A stretch of 64,000 nucleotides of DNA, from contig CANFRC010000001.1 of assembly GCA_947449315.1 (NCBI GenBank), forward strand, positions 173,793 to 237,792, in the 5' to 3' direction. Made by a program: the position numbers and the translations under genes. The stretch comes from Bacteroidota bacterium. GTDB lineage: Bacteria > Bacteroidota > Bacteroidia > 2-12-FULL-35-15. Positions 9,272 to 19,050 of the stretch are shown one piece after another; the stretch's first letter is position 1, and every line of letters starts with the position of its first letter. Below the pieces are notes generated by a model. It was not told where the DNA came from. It saw nothing but the letters and a program-made list of their open reading frames with translations, and searched no databases.

Positions 9272-9994
9272 CTATTTAAACTTATTTAGTATGAATTCAT
9301 CTGTTATTCGATCGTATTGTTTAAAATCGGATGAATATTCTAATCGGTAGATTATTGAACCACTATTTAAATAAATAGCATCATCTAATTTATACAATTT
9401 CAATGCTTCTGCTGAAGGTATTCCATAAAGAACTAGTTTGTATTTCCCTAATTTGTACCCTTTATAATTTAATGGAGAAGACCAGAATTCAATATTAAAA
9501 AACTGTTTTGAATTGGTTCTATCTTCTTTGATTCCACTAACTTTTAGAAGCATGGAATCTTTTGCACTCATTTTTGCAGTTGGTTCAAGATCAATTACCT
9601 CGAAAGTTTTTGTTGATAGTAATTCATCTTTGCGCACAACAATTTCATCCTCTGCTGATAAATTATTAGAAAGGGAATCTTTTGTGCCATGCGTTTTTAA
9701 AGTATCAGCGTCCAATACAGGAGCATCTTTTGAAGCAACTTCTCTATGCTCAGCTGTTGTGTGAGTTTGCATAACAGAAACTGATTGATTGTTTTTTGTC
9801 GAAGTAGTCCCCTCATTTATAACAAATGCGTCCTCACTTTTTTTCTCAGAAGTGAATGTTTTGCTCAGGGTTTTATAAAAGTTTAATTCTTTAAAATAAT
9901 CGTCAAGTTTTAGAATAAAAAATCCCCCTGCTACAATCAGTCCGATTAAAATACCTATAATAAAAACTTGCGTTTTTTCTTTAAAACTATTCAT
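9272..9994 (-). CDS. Membrane-anchored protein of unknown function
   Basis: A 240-residue protein with one hydrophobic segment (about residues 11-28), a Ser/Thr/Lys-rich linker (about 45-130) and a C-terminal beta-rich domain with LMVLYGIPSAEALKLYKLD-like text (KLVLYGIPSAEALKLYKLDD) and IIYRLEYSSDFKQY. The topology is most simply N-in with the C-domain in the periplasm. No family recognised. It ends 8 nt before dapF and heads the long minus-strand run down to about 1.4 kb. Confidence 0.6.
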   Translation of the reverse strand: MNSFKEKTQVFIIGILIGLIVAGGFFILKLDDYFKELNFYKTLSKTFTSEKKSEDAFVINEGTTSTKNNQSVSVMQTHTTAEHREVASKDAPVLDADTLKTHGTKDSLSNNLSAEDEIVVRKDELLSTKTFEVIDLEPTAKMSAKDSMLLKVSGIKEDRTNSKQFFNIEFWSSPLNYKGYKLGKYKLVLYGIPSAEALKLYKLDDAIYLNSGSIIYRLEYSSDFKQYDRITDEFILNKFK

Positions 9995-10170
9995 GAATAT
10001 TTAGTAAAACATTTCCACTTTTAAAAATTTCAGTGTAAAGGTAAACAACCTTTGCTAACCGCTGTTAAACAATGTTAAAAATAAATAACAAAAATAATAT
10101 CGGAATAAAATTTGTGTTAACTATCACTGTAAAACAGTTATATTTAAGAACCACAAAAAAATAGACTACT

Positions 10171-11631
10171 ATGAAAAAGATAATTGGAGCTTTCGTAATC
10201 GCGAGCATTGGCGGAATAACAGCGCTAGGTCTGAATCGACTTTTTGAACAAAAATCAAATTTACAAACCTCACAAATTGCCTATCAGCTTCCGGCAAAAT
10301 ATGTAAATATGCCAAGCGTTTCCACTGAAAATGCAGTAGATTTTACTACCGCTGCAGAAATGTCAGTACACTCGGTTGTTAATGTAAAAACAACCTACCC
10401 CCTTCAAACACAAAATCAATACCTATACGATCCCTTTCGCGACTTTTTTGGACAACGTGAGCCAAAACAGCAAGAAGCGCCTATGGCAACGGGCTCAGGG
10501 GTGATCATTTCTCAAGATGGTTATGTGGTAACCAACAACCACGTTGTAGATGGGGCTGAAAAGGTAGAAATCACATTAAATGATAAACGCAGTTATACTG
10601 CAGAAGTAATAGGTAAAGACCCTACAACAGACTTGGCTTTACTTAAAATAAAAGAAACGGATCTTCCTTTTATTAATTATGGAAATTCAGATAATGTAAA
10701 AGTAGGCGAATGGGTTTTAGCAGTGGGAAATCCTTTTAATTTGAATTCTACCGTAACCGCAGGTATTATTAGCGCAAAAGGCAGAAATATTGGTTTACTA
10801 GAGCGTGACGTTACCAGAGGTCAGTTCTCAATTGAATCCTATCTACAAACAGATGCTGCTGTAAATCCAGGAAACAGTGGCGGTGCATTAGTCAATACAA
10901 AAGGAGAATTGGTTGGAATAAATTCAGCCATTGCTTCAAATACAGGGTCTTATACAGGATACTCATTTGCGATCCCCGTTAATTTAGCTCGGAAAGTTGT
11001 AGCGGACTTGCTTGAGTTTGGCGAAGTTCAACGTGCATTTTTAGGCATAAGTATTAAAGATTTGGATGGTAAATTGGCGAAAGAAAAAAGTGTCAATGAA
11101 ATTAAAGGTGTTTACGTAAATGGCGTCAGTTCTGGTGGTTCGGGCGAAGAAGCAGGTATTATTGAAGGAGATGTGATAACAAAAATTGGGGATGCTGCTG
11201 TAAACAATGTTCCTGAACTTCAAGAACAGGTAAGTCGGTACAGACCTGGGAACAAAATTAATATAACCCTAAACAGAAACAATCAAGAAAAGATAGTAGC
11301 TGTGGTTTTAAAAAACAAGAATGGTAACACAGATATTGTTGAAAAACCTAAAATAGAAGTCGTTTCTACCTTAGGTGCAACATTTGAAGCGGTTAGTGCT
11401 GAGGATTTAAAAAAACTGAATATTGAGAATGGTTTACGCGTGACAAAACTGAATGCAGGCAAGTTAGCCTCTGCAGGAATAAAGGAAGGATTTATTATTA
11501 CAAGTGTTGATAAGAAGAAGATCTCATCAATAGAAGATGTAAAAGCAACACTTGAAAATAAAAAAGGGGGTGTATTAATAGAAGGAGTTTACTCCAACGG
11601 AATGAGAGCTTATTACGGATTTGGAATGTAG
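10171..11631 (+). CDS. degP: HtrA/Deg-family periplasmic serine protease
   Basis: The 486-residue protein is an envelope quality-control protease. An N-terminal membrane or signal segment (about residues 4-20) is followed by a trypsin-like domain with the triad H124 (TNNHVV), D154 (DPTTDLALL) and S236 (NPGNSGGAL), then two PDZ domains (about 285-380 and 395-486). Length and the two PDZ domains match DegP/DegQ-type members. It is a single-gene unit, with an intrinsic terminator 40 nt downstream. DegP, DegQ and DegS cannot be told apart with certainty; two PDZ domains exclude a DegS type. Confidence 0.92.
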   Translation: MKKIIGAFVIASIGGITALGLNRLFEQKSNLQTSQIAYQLPAKYVNMPSVSTENAVDFTTAAEMSVHSVVNVKTTYPLQTQNQYLYDPFRDFFGQREPKQQEAPMATGSGVIISQDGYVVTNNHVVDGAEKVEITLNDKRSYTAEVIGKDPTTDLALLKIKETDLPFINYGNSDNVKVGEWVLAVGNPFNLNSTVTAGIISAKGRNIGLLERDVTRGQFSIESYLQTDAAVNPGNSGGALVNTKGELVGINSAIASNTGSYTGYSFAIPVNLARKVVADLLEFGEVQRAFLGISIKDLDGKLAKEKSVNEIKGVYVNGVSSGGSGEEAGIIEGDVITKIGDAAVNNVPELQEQVSRYRPGNKINITLNRNNQEKIVAVVLKNKNGNTDIVEKPKIEVVSTLGATFEAVSAEDLKKLNIENGLRVTKLNAGKLASAGIKEGFIITSVDKKKISSIEDVKATLENKKGGVLIEGVYSNGMRAYYGFGM

Positions 11632-11668
11632 TGAGGAAAAATTAATAAACAACTGAAATGGTTTTCAT

Positions 11669-11706
11669 CGATAAAAAAAGCCTCTTAATACTGGCTTTTT
11701 TTATCG
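11669..11706. terminator. Intrinsic terminator after degP
   Basis: A perfect 14-bp inverted repeat, CGATAAAAAAAGCC and GGCTTTTTTTATCG, around a 10-nt loop. The A-run and T-run flank a short GC core, so it can work in either direction, but only degP points into it. Confidence 0.8.
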
Positions 11707-11774
11707 TCAGTCTAATTAATTACAGATTGTTAACAGTCAGCGAGTTGCGAAAAGTTATTTTAAGATAAAAACAA

Positions 11775-11807
11775 TTGTAAAAAACAAAGAGTTTTAAAGT
11801 ACATTTG
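11775..11807 (+). promoter_or_regulatory. Promoter for rpoD (TTG-N22-TACATTTG)
   Basis: TTG at 11775-11777 and TACATTTG at 11800-11807 match the Bacteroidota -33/-7 consensus. The same TACATTTG octamer is found before the DUF5916 gene, the T9SS cargo gene and the dgkA-type gene. It leaves a leader of about 35 nt. Confidence 0.6.
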
Positions 11808-11848
11808 CAATTGGAATTAAATAAGTAAATAAAACATCCAAATAGTCC

Positions 11849-12712
11849 ATGAGACAACTCAAAATAACCAAATCGATAACCAACCGTGAAAGTGCATCAT
11901 TAGATAAATATCTTCAAGAAATAGGCCGCGAAGAGTTGATTACAGCAGAAGAAGAAGTAATTTTAGCAGTAAAGATAAGAGCAGGCGATCAAGTTGCTTT
12001 AGAAAAGTTAACAAAATCAAATTTACGTTTCGTTGTTTCTGTTGCGAAACAATATCAGAATCAAGGATTAAGTTTACCTGATTTAATCAACGAAGGGAAT
12101 TTAGGTTTGATAAAAGCGGCTAAGCGTTTTGATGAAACACGTGGGTTTAAGTTTATTTCCTATGCGGTTTGGTGGATCCGTCAATCAATTCTTCAGGCGT
12201 TAGCAGAACAATCACGTATCGTTCGTTTGCCATTGAATCAGGTTGGTTCTTTGAACAAGATCAATAAAGCATATTCCCGCCTAGAACAACAATTTGAACG
12301 CGAACCAAGTGCTGAAGAATTATCAGAAATATTAGAACTACCACAAGATAAAGTAGCTGATACCATGAGAGTATCTGGTCGCCATGTTTCTATGGATGCT
12401 CCTTTTGTGAATGGTGAAGAAAATAGTTTGTTAGACGTATTGGTAAATCATGATTCCCCGCGTGCTGACAATGAATTAATGAATGAATCATTGCAACGTG
12501 AAATTGAGCGCTCACTTTCTACACTTACAGAAAGAGAACGCGATGTTGTAAGATTATTCTTTGGTATCGGAATCAACCACGGATTGACTTTGGAAGAAAT
12601 TGGTGCAAAATTCGATCTTACTCGTGAACGTGTTCGTCAAATTAAAGAAAAAGCAATACGAAGATTACGTCATAACTCTCGAAGCAAATTGCTAAAAACA
12701 TATTTAGGATAA
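11849..12712 (+). CDS. rpoD: RNA polymerase sigma factor RpoD (Bacteroidota-type primary sigma)
   Basis: The primary sigma factor, short (287 residues) because this phylum lacks the long region 1.1 and the non-conserved insert. Region 1.2 begins [18 protein letters not shown]; region 2 has [37 protein letters not shown] and [15 protein letters not shown]; region 3 follows; region 4.2 has [29 protein letters not shown]. It lies alone between a terminator of degP and its own terminator. This factor is the one expected to read the TTG/TAnnTTTG promoters seen through the window. Confidence 0.95.
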   Translation: MRQLKITKSITNRESASLDKYLQEIGREELITAEEEVILAVKIRAGDQVALEKLTKSNLRFVVSVAKQYQNQGLSLPDLINEGNLGLIKAAKRFDETRGFKFISYAVWWIRQSILQALAEQSRIVRLPLNQVGSLNKINKAYSRLEQQFEREPSAEELSEILELPQDKVADTMRVSGRHVSMDAPFVNGEENSLLDVLVNHDSPRADNELMNESLQREIERSLSTLTERERDVVRLFFGIGINHGLTLEEIGAKFDLTRERVRQIKEKAIRRLRHNSRSKLLKTYLG

Positions 12713-12740
12713 ACCTAAAAAAATCCGAAAGGCAATACAT

Positions 12741-12793
12741 CCGCAGAACATTCAGTTGAAAACTAAAAATAAGTTTTACTGATGTTTCTGCGG
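12741..12793 (+). terminator. Terminator after rpoD
   Basis: An imperfect long hairpin: CCGCAGAACATTCAGTTGAAAACT pairs with AGTTTTACTGATGTTTCTGCGG, followed by TTATTTTTTTATTTTT. It begins 28 nt after the rpoD stop. Confidence 0.75.
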
Positions 12794-12861
12794 TTATTTT
12801 TTTATTTTTAATGCGCAAAAAATAACGCATCAAAAAACTTTAAATTATAATCTCTTAAAAT

Positions 12862-14340
12862 ATGACACTTGAAACAATGGAGCCGACAAAAGGAAACACT
12901 AGCGGTTCGTATGAAACGGAATTAAATGATTGGATAAACCATGAAAAGGCTGCGATAGATTTAATTGGAATAATCGGGAAAATGTGGTTTGAAAAATCAA
13001 TTGAAATTATTCTTTTCAGAAATCAATTGGTGGACAGAAGTGCTAGCGAAATAATGAATTTGCATCATTATGCTAAAAATATTGTAAAGAAAGTAATCAC
13101 GATCGAAGAAACATTATCCATTGCCTCACAAATTTCTAAAATGGATGTTTGCCCTTCTCGAATTGATATTGGGAAATTAGCATTTGAATGGCAACAAGAA
13201 GGGACACAATTTAAAACGATCGAAGACTTCTTAAATAATAAATTAGTTGAACTTGTTGGTAAAAAACACACCATCACTCCAAAAGACGTTGTATTGTTTG
13301 GATTTGGACGTATTGGCCGTTTAGCTGCTCGTGAATTAATTGCACAAGCAGGTAAAGGTGAACAGTTACGTTTAAAAGCAATTGTAACTCGTGGAAGCAG
13401 CAATGAAGAAATAATAAAGCGTGCCGACTTATTACGCACCGATTCTGTACACGGTGTTTTCCCTGGCACTATCATCGAAGATCTAGAGAAAAAAGCATTG
13501 ATCATTAACGGTCATACTGTTTATATGATCGATGCAAAAAATCCGGAGGATGTTGATTATACAAAATACGGTATCAACAATGCCTTGTTAATAGACAACA
13601 CCGGCGTTTTTAGAGACAAAGCTGAATTGAGTAGACATTTAAAAGCAAAAGGAATTACAAAAGTATTATTAACAGCACCTGCGAAAGACATTCCAAACGT
13701 TGTTCATGGAGTGAATCATCACACGATCGATCTAAAAACAGACGATATTCTTTCCGCTGCCTCTTGTACAACAAATGCAATTATGCCCGTTTTACAGGTT
13801 GTACATACTAAACTTGGAATTGTACGTGGGCATATTGAAACGGTTCACTCCTACACCAACGACCAAAATTTATTGGACAACTACCATAAAAAATATCGCA
13901 GAGGACGCTCTGCAGCATTGAATATGGTTATTACAGAGACGGGTGCAGAGAGTGCCTTAAAAAAAGTATTACCTCAATTGTCGGGAAAATTCACTGCGAA
14001 TTCTGTACGTGTCCCTACACCAAATGTTTCTTTAGCTATATTGAGCATGACCATTGATAAAGAAGTAACAAAGGATGAAGTCAATGAAATTCTAAAGGAT
14101 GCTGCTTTAAATGGTGGATTGGTTGAACAAATTCAATACATGAATTCAAATGAATTAGTTTCTACGGATGTGATTGGAAATCCTTGCCCATCTGTATTTG
14201 ATAGTCAGGCTACTATTGTTGGCCCTGATAAAAAGAATATTGTGTTGTATGTTTGGTATGATAATGAATATGGATATACACGCCAGGTAATTCGTTTTTC
14301 AAAATTTATTGCGGAAGTAAGAAGAATGGTTTATTATTAA
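12862..14340 (+). CDS. gap: Glyceraldehyde-3-phosphate dehydrogenase with a long N-terminal extension
   Basis: Oxidative phosphorylation of glyceraldehyde 3-phosphate or its reverse. At 492 residues it is about 155 longer than classical GAPDH. Residues 1-140 are a mainly helical extension without a motif I know. The Rossmann domain starts near 143 with LFGFGRIGR; catalytic C302 lies in SAASCTTN and H329 in HSYTNDQ, followed by the S-loop and the closing WYDNEYGY. After the second strand the sequence is AIVTRGSS, lacking the Asp that binds the NAD ribose in NAD-specific enzymes, so NADP use is possible. A perfect palindromic terminator follows. Confidence 0.88.
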   Translation: MTLETMEPTKGNTSGSYETELNDWINHEKAAIDLIGIIGKMWFEKSIEIILFRNQLVDRSASEIMNLHHYAKNIVKKVITIEETLSIASQISKMDVCPSRIDIGKLAFEWQQEGTQFKTIEDFLNNKLVELVGKKHTITPKDVVLFGFGRIGRLAARELIAQAGKGEQLRLKAIVTRGSSNEEIIKRADLLRTDSVHGVFPGTIIEDLEKKALIINGHTVYMIDAKNPEDVDYTKYGINNALLIDNTGVFRDKAELSRHLKAKGITKVLLTAPAKDIPNVVHGVNHHTIDLKTDDILSAASCTTNAIMPVLQVVHTKLGIVRGHIETVHSYTNDQNLLDNYHKKYRRGRSAALNMVITETGAESALKKVLPQLSGKFTANSVRVPTPNVSLAILSMTIDKEVTKDEVNEILKDAALNGGLVEQIQYMNSNELVSTDVIGNPCPSVFDSQATIVGPDKKNIVLYVWYDNEYGYTRQVIRFSKFIAEVRRMVYY

Positions 14341-14361
14341 AATAGACCTACTATTTGAAAT

Positions 14362-14399
14362 AAAAAATCCCTCGAGTCAATTGACTCGAGGGATTTTTT
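14362..14399. terminator. Perfect 38-bp palindromic bidirectional terminator between gap and dapA
   Basis: The sequence AAAAAATCCCTCGAGTCAAT with its exact reverse complement forms an uninterrupted palindrome of 38 bp centred on CAATTG. With A6 and T6 at the ends it can terminate both convergent genes, gap from the left and dapA from the right. Confidence 0.88.
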
Positions 14400-14415
14400 A
14401 TTCATAAAAGAATTT

Positions 14416-15306
14416 CTATTTATACATTGCTACTAACTCTGCCAAAGCATTTTGAGTCGCTTTATTTACCTTAACAAGAGGCAAACGTACGATTGAATTA
14501 CAAATTTTCATCATCTCCAAAACAGCCTTTATTCCTGCAGGATTGCCATCAGCAAATAATTGCTCTATAATATCTGTCAATTTATAATGTAATTTTTGTG
14601 CTTCTTTTACATTTCCGGCTAATATCTGACGAGTCATTTCAGAAAAATCTTTTGGAAATGCATTTGCTACAACAGAAATAACACCATCGGCTCCACTGGC
14701 AATCATAGGAAGTGTTAGCATATCATCACCTGAAATAACCAGAAAATCTTTCGGTTTATTTTTAATGATTTTCATACATTGTTCTATGTTTCCAGAAGCT
14801 TCTTTTATTGCAATAATATTTTTAAAATCTTCAGCTAATTTTATTGTTGTTTCAGATGCAATGTTCGAACTCGTTCTTCCAGGAACATTATACAAGATGA
14901 CTGGAACAGGAGATTCTTCAGAAATAGCCTTGTAATGCTGATATATACCTCTTTGATTTGGTTTATTATAATACGGCGAAACTGAAAGGATTGCATCAAT
15001 ATGATTAAAATCGGATGATTTTTTTAAACTCGTTACTATTTCGTGTGTATTATTTCCTCCCAATCCTAAAACAATAGGAACTCGTTTATCTACATTTTCA
15101 ATAACATGAGTTACAATTGATTGCTTTTCTTCTTTACTCAAGGTAACTGATTCACCTGTTGTTCCAAGAACAACAATGTATTCTACATTTCCTTTAACAA
15201 CAAAATCAACAAGTTTTCCGAGTGATTTATAATCGACGGTGTTGTCTTTATTAAATGGCGTGACAATAGCCACTCCTGTACCTTTAAATTTCGAGGTTTT
15301 ACTCAT
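14416..15306 (-). CDS. dapA: 4-hydroxy-tetrahydrodipicolinate synthase
   Basis: DapA condenses pyruvate with aspartate semialdehyde, the first committed step towards diaminopimelate and lysine. The 296-residue protein has the TIM-barrel motifs VLGTTGES (T49/T50), the proton-relay Tyr Y139 in ILYNVPGRTS, and the Schiff-base lysine K168 in IIAIKEASG. Full length. It is transcribed alone and converges on gap. Confidence 0.93.
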   Translation of the reverse strand: MSKTSKFKGTGVAIVTPFNKDNTVDYKSLGKLVDFVVKGNVEYIVVLGTTGESVTLSKEEKQSIVTHVIENVDKRVPIVLGLGGNNTHEIVTSLKKSSDFNHIDAILSVSPYYNKPNQRGIYQHYKAISEESPVPVILYNVPGRTSSNIASETTIKLAEDFKNIIAIKEASGNIEQCMKIIKNKPKDFLVISGDDMLTLPMIASGADGVISVVANAFPKDFSEMTRQILAGNVKEAQKLHYKLTDIIEQLFADGNPAGIKAVLEMMKICNSIVRLPLVKVNKATQNALAELVAMYK

Positions 15307-15488
15307 GATTTGAACAATAAATTTTGAACTTTTCGTAAAGATAGGTTGATTTATTTAAGGGAATCAAAAAACGGAATATTTTTTTGTACAAAGAGCAGAT
15401 CTATTTATTAATAATACAACATCACAATCAAGCCTTTCTATAAAAGTAAATTTACGTTAAAACTAAAGTTTAACAGCTTATTAATGTA

Positions 15489-15496
15489 TACATTTG
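15489..15496 (+). promoter_or_regulatory. -7 box TACATTTG before the DUF5916 gene
   Basis: TACATTTG lies 34 nt before the ATG at 15531. No clear TTG is seen at the expected distance upstream, so this rests on the -7 element alone. Confidence 0.4.
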
Positions 15497-15530
15497 AAAT
15501 GTAAAAAATAGAAATACCTTGTACATCATT

Positions 15531-17999
15531 ATGCATAAAAAAAAATTTTTACTTTTTTTGTGGCTTTTTCTTTTAATGCAGCATTCTATTGCGCAAAGAG
15601 ATTCTGTTCCCGAAAGAAAAACATATACCACATCACGCGCAGCTTCATCACCTAAAATTGATGGAATATTAAATGATGCAGCATGGGCAAATGTTTCTTT
15701 GATGACTGATTTTAAGCAAAAATCACCTGTTTATGGTATTGATTGTTCTCAAAACATGGAAGTAAAAATTGTGTATGACAATTCTGCTGTATATATAGGA
15801 GCCCGCTTATACGATTCGCATTGCGATAGTATTGCTTGTCAACTAGGAAATAGAGATGGAGAAGTGAATGCTGATTTCTTTGATGTTAAATTTGATACTT
15901 ATAATACTGAACAAGATGCATTTATTTTCGGGCTTTCTGCTTCAGGTGTTCAGTTCGATAGCAGGTTTACCGATGGTTTATACAATGCTGTTTGGGAAAG
16001 TTCAGTAAAAATTGATAGTATTGGTTGGGTGGTTGAAATGAAAATTCCATTTTCTGCATTGCGTTTTCCTAATAAAGATATTCAGTTATGGGGACTGCAA
16101 ATTACAAGAAGTATCAATAGAAACGGGGAATTTGATCAATGGGGATTATTACCAAATGGCGTTTCTAACTTTTATAAATATTGGGGGGTATTAAAAGGGA
16201 TTGAAAATGTAAAACAACCATTACGATTATCATTAACTCCTTATATTACGGCCTACACTTCTCATTACCCTGCCAATATAAATGGAGAAAGTAATTACGC
16301 CAGATATGTTACTGGTGGCATGGACCTAAAATATGGCATCAACGAAAGTTTCACGGTAGATGCTACCCTTCTACCCGATTTCAGCCAGGTGCAAAGTGAT
16401 AATGTTGTAAAAAATTTAAGCGCATTCGAACAACAGTATGAGGAACAAAGACCTTTCTTTCAGGAGAGCACAGACCTTTTTCAAAAAGGCGACCTGTTCT
16501 ATTCCAGAAGAATTGGAAGACGCCCATCTGGATTCTACAATGTATACAACCAATTAAGTGATAAAGAAGTTGTAGTGAAAAATCCGGATCAGGCAAAATT
16601 ATTAAATGCAACAAAAATTTCAGGACGTACACCAAACGGTTTAGGTATAGGTGTTTTAAACGCAATACTTGATAACACATACGCACTTGTGAAAGACAGT
16701 TTGGGAAATGAACGAAAAATATTAACGGAACCATTTTCTAATTATAATATTTTGGTATTTGATCAGCAATTGAAAAACAGTTCATCTGTTTATCTTATTA
16801 ATACAAATGTGAATAGAAAGTATGATGCAAATAATGCGAATGTTACCGGAGCTGGATTCGCTTTGAATAATAAAAAGAATTCCTATTCATTTTATGGACA
16901 AGGTGCCATTAGCAATGTATTTTCAAAAACGGATACAGTTCAAAATCAATACACAGACCTGTTTGGCTATCAATATTTTGTAGGAGTTGGAAAAACTTCC
17001 GGATGGTTTCAGGCAGAAGTTTATCAGGGAGCTATCAATTCTACTTTCAATATAAACGACATGGGAGTCACGCGTGAGAAAAATTTCGTAAACCATGGTG
17101 GCAATTTGAATTTTTTTCGATTCAAGCCATACAAAAAAATTCTAAACGCTCATGTTAATATTAGCTTAAATACGAATGAAAGCCTAACAACACACAGGAG
17201 AAATAATCTAGAAATTTCGTTGAATAGTGATCTAACATTCAAATCTTTTCAAAACATTTATCTAGGTGGGAGTTGTCAACCTCTAGGTGAAGTCGATAAT
17301 TATGAACCACGTGTGACAGGTCGATATTATGTAAGGCCTTCAAATTATACAGCCTGGACAGGTTTAAATTCAGATAGGCGAAAAAAACTGAGTGTTAATT
17401 TAAATTTTTATGCTGGAACAACTGGTGTGATATCTCCCACTATCGGTAATAATCCATATTTTGGAACTTCACTTGCTTCAAACATCAGAGTAAATGATAA
17501 ATTATCATTCAAAATTTCTTCTAATTACTCTGAAGATAATGGAGATAGAGGCTTTGTAAATTTTGACGAAAACAGCAACATCATATTTGGATTAAGATTC
17601 ATTAAAACTGTTGAGAATATAGTATCAGCCAATTATTTATTCAGGAACAATTTATCACTTAGCATCAGAGGAAGGCACTATTGGACTGGAGGACATTATA
17701 AAAGTTTTTATAATTTATCCGATGACGGACACTTAATAGACAATATTAGTTACGTCCAAAACCATGATTTTAATTTTAATGCTTTTAATGCAGATTTAGT
17801 TTTTAAATGGCAATTTGCTCCTGGAAGTTCCATGAATCTTGTTTGGAAAAACATTATCTATGATGAAGGTGTCATTGTAGTGAAAAATTATTCAAAAAAT
17901 TTCAGTAACACACTTGACGCAAAACAGTTGAATACGGTTTCGTTGAAAATATTGTATTATTTCGATTACCTTTACCTCAGAAAAAGAGGAACAAAATGA
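15531..17999 (+). CDS. DUF5916 outer-membrane-type protein with N-terminal CBM9-like domain
   Basis: The track starts at a TTG (15519); the ATG at 15531 gives 822 residues and a clean signal peptide ([20 protein letters not shown]). Residues about 30-190 resemble the carbohydrate-binding family 9 fold common to this group ([34 protein letters not shown]). The rest is rich in alternating aromatic and polar strands typical of the DUF5916 beta-barrel region, ending near the C-terminus in [10 protein letters not shown]. It is expected in the outer membrane; the ligand is unknown. Its TGA overlaps the start of the ABC ATPase gene (ATGA). Confidence 0.75.
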   Translation: MHKKKFLLFLWLFLLMQHSIAQRDSVPERKTYTTSRAASSPKIDGILNDAAWANVSLMTDFKQKSPVYGIDCSQNMEVKIVYDNSAVYIGARLYDSHCDSIACQLGNRDGEVNADFFDVKFDTYNTEQDAFIFGLSASGVQFDSRFTDGLYNAVWESSVKIDSIGWVVEMKIPFSALRFPNKDIQLWGLQITRSINRNGEFDQWGLLPNGVSNFYKYWGVLKGIENVKQPLRLSLTPYITAYTSHYPANINGESNYARYVTGGMDLKYGINESFTVDATLLPDFSQVQSDNVVKNLSAFEQQYEEQRPFFQESTDLFQKGDLFYSRRIGRRPSGFYNVYNQLSDKEVVVKNPDQAKLLNATKISGRTPNGLGIGVLNAILDNTYALVKDSLGNERKILTEPFSNYNILVFDQQLKNSSSVYLINTNVNRKYDANNANVTGAGFALNNKKNSYSFYGQGAISNVFSKTDTVQNQYTDLFGYQYFVGVGKTSGWFQAEVYQGAINSTFNINDMGVTREKNFVNHGGNLNFFRFKPYKKILNAHVNISLNTNESLTTHRRNNLEISLNSDLTFKSFQNIYLGGSCQPLGEVDNYEPRVTGRYYVRPSNYTAWTGLNSDRRKKLSVNLNFYAGTTGVISPTIGNNPYFGTSLASNIRVNDKLSFKISSNYSEDNGDRGFVNFDENSNIIFGLRFIKTVENIVSANYLFRNNLSLSIRGRHYWTGGHYKSFYNLSDDGHLIDNISYVQNHDFNFNAFNADLVFKWQFAPGSSMNLVWKNIIYDEGVIVVKNYSKNFSNTLDAKQLNTVSLKILYYFDYLYLRKRGTK

Positions 18000-18646
18000 T
18001 ACAAGCGAATTCATTAAAAAAATCATACGGCACACTTGATGTTTTAAAAGGAGTGAATATCTCTATTAATAAAGGGGAAGTGATCTCTATTGTTGGAGCT
18101 TCTGGAGCCGGCAAAACCACATTATTGCATATTTTAGGAACATTAGACAAGGCAGGAAGTGGAACACTACAAATAAACAATGTGACCATTTCTGGTCTTA
18201 ACGATAAAAAACTAGCTGACTTTAGAAACAAGAATATCGGTTTTGTTTTTCAATTCCATCATTTACTTCCTGAATTCACTGCGCTTGAAAATGTTTGTAT
18301 CCCTGCATTTATTGCAGGCGTATCAAAATCCAAAGCCGAAGAAAAAGCAATTGAATTGTTAACATTCCTTGGATTAAAGGACAGGATGAATCATAAACCA
18401 AATGAGTTATCTGGAGGAGAACAGCAAAGGGTTGCAGTAGCAAGAGCCTTAATTAATGACCCAGCGGTTGTATTAGCAGACGAGCCTTCCGGAAATTTGG
18501 ATTCTAAAACGGCAAAAGAATTACATCAGTTGTTTTTTACTTTGCGGGAAAAATTAAATCAGACATTTGTGATTGTGACTCATAACGAAGAGTTAGCGAA
18601 CATGGCTGATCGGAAATTAATTATGAAGGATGGAAATATTATTTAA
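17996..18646 (+). CDS. lolD: ABC transporter ATP-binding protein, LolD/FtsE/MacB type
   Basis: A 216-residue ATPase with Walker A GASGAGKT (34-41), Q-loop [16 protein letters not shown], signature [15 protein letters not shown], Walker B VVLADEP and the switch His in VTHNEE. The FQxHHLLPEF segment is characteristic of LolD, which powers release of lipoproteins from the inner membrane. The LolC/E permease is not adjacent, which is common in this phylum. Coupled by a 4-nt overlap to the DUF5916 gene; its TAA overlaps the convergent arsC stop. Confidence 0.82.
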   Translation: MIQANSLKKSYGTLDVLKGVNISINKGEVISIVGASGAGKTTLLHILGTLDKAGSGTLQINNVTISGLNDKKLADFRNKNIGFVFQFHHLLPEFTALENVCIPAFIAGVSKSKAEEKAIELLTFLGLKDRMNHKPNELSGGEQQRVAVARALINDPAVVLADEPSGNLDSKTAKELHQLFFTLREKLNQTFVIVTHNEELANMADRKLIMKDGNII

Positions 18647-19038
18647 GTAGCTATTTTTTCTATCAACTCTTTTACTCTTCGTTCAATTTCATTTCTAACA
18701 TTATTAAACGCTTCAGGGGCTAAATTTTTCGGATCATCAAGCTTCCAATCATCTCGATGTGCTGCAATTATAAACGGACATTCATCGCCACACCCCATTG
18801 TAATGGCATAATCATATTTTATTTGAGGAATCTCATCCAACGATTTTGAATCATGCTTAGTCAGGTCGTATCCCAATTCTTTCATTGCAGCAATAGCTTT
18901 TGGGTTAACAACCCCAGATGGTCTTGAGCCGGAGCTGTATGCATCTATAATTCCTTTGCCATGTATTTTTGCAAAGGCCTCTGCCATTTGGCTTCGATTT
19001 GAATTTTCTACACAAACAAATAATACTTTTTTACGCAT
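18643..19038 (-). CDS. arsC: Arsenate reductase, low-molecular-weight phosphatase type
   Basis: ArsC reduces arsenate to arsenite. The 131-residue protein has the phosphatase-like loop CVENSNRSQ (nucleophile C9, R15) near the N-terminus and the cysteines C83 and C87 in [10 protein letters not shown], which would relay the disulfide to thioredoxin or a thiol cofactor. The spacing C83-x3-C87 is shorter than the C82-x6-C89 of the S. aureus plasmid enzyme. It is the last gene of the ars operon, 12 nt after the channel gene. BshC is encoded at 31.7 kb, so bacillithiol is a possible reductant. Confidence 0.87.
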   Translation of the reverse strand: MRKKVLFVCVENSNRSQMAEAFAKIHGKGIIDAYSSGSRPSGVVNPKAIAAMKELGYDLTKHDSKSLDEIPQIKYDYAITMGCGDECPFIIAAHRDDWKLDDPKNLAPEAFNNVRNEIERRVKELIEKIAT

Positions 19039-19050
19039 ACGCTTATTAAT

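Noticed and set aside
10139-10146. TATATTTA before degP (also near dnaA and the first SGNH gene) as promoter -7 boxes
   Set aside because: The final G of TAnnTTTG is missing and -33 spacing is poor; such AT-rich octamers are expected by chance here.
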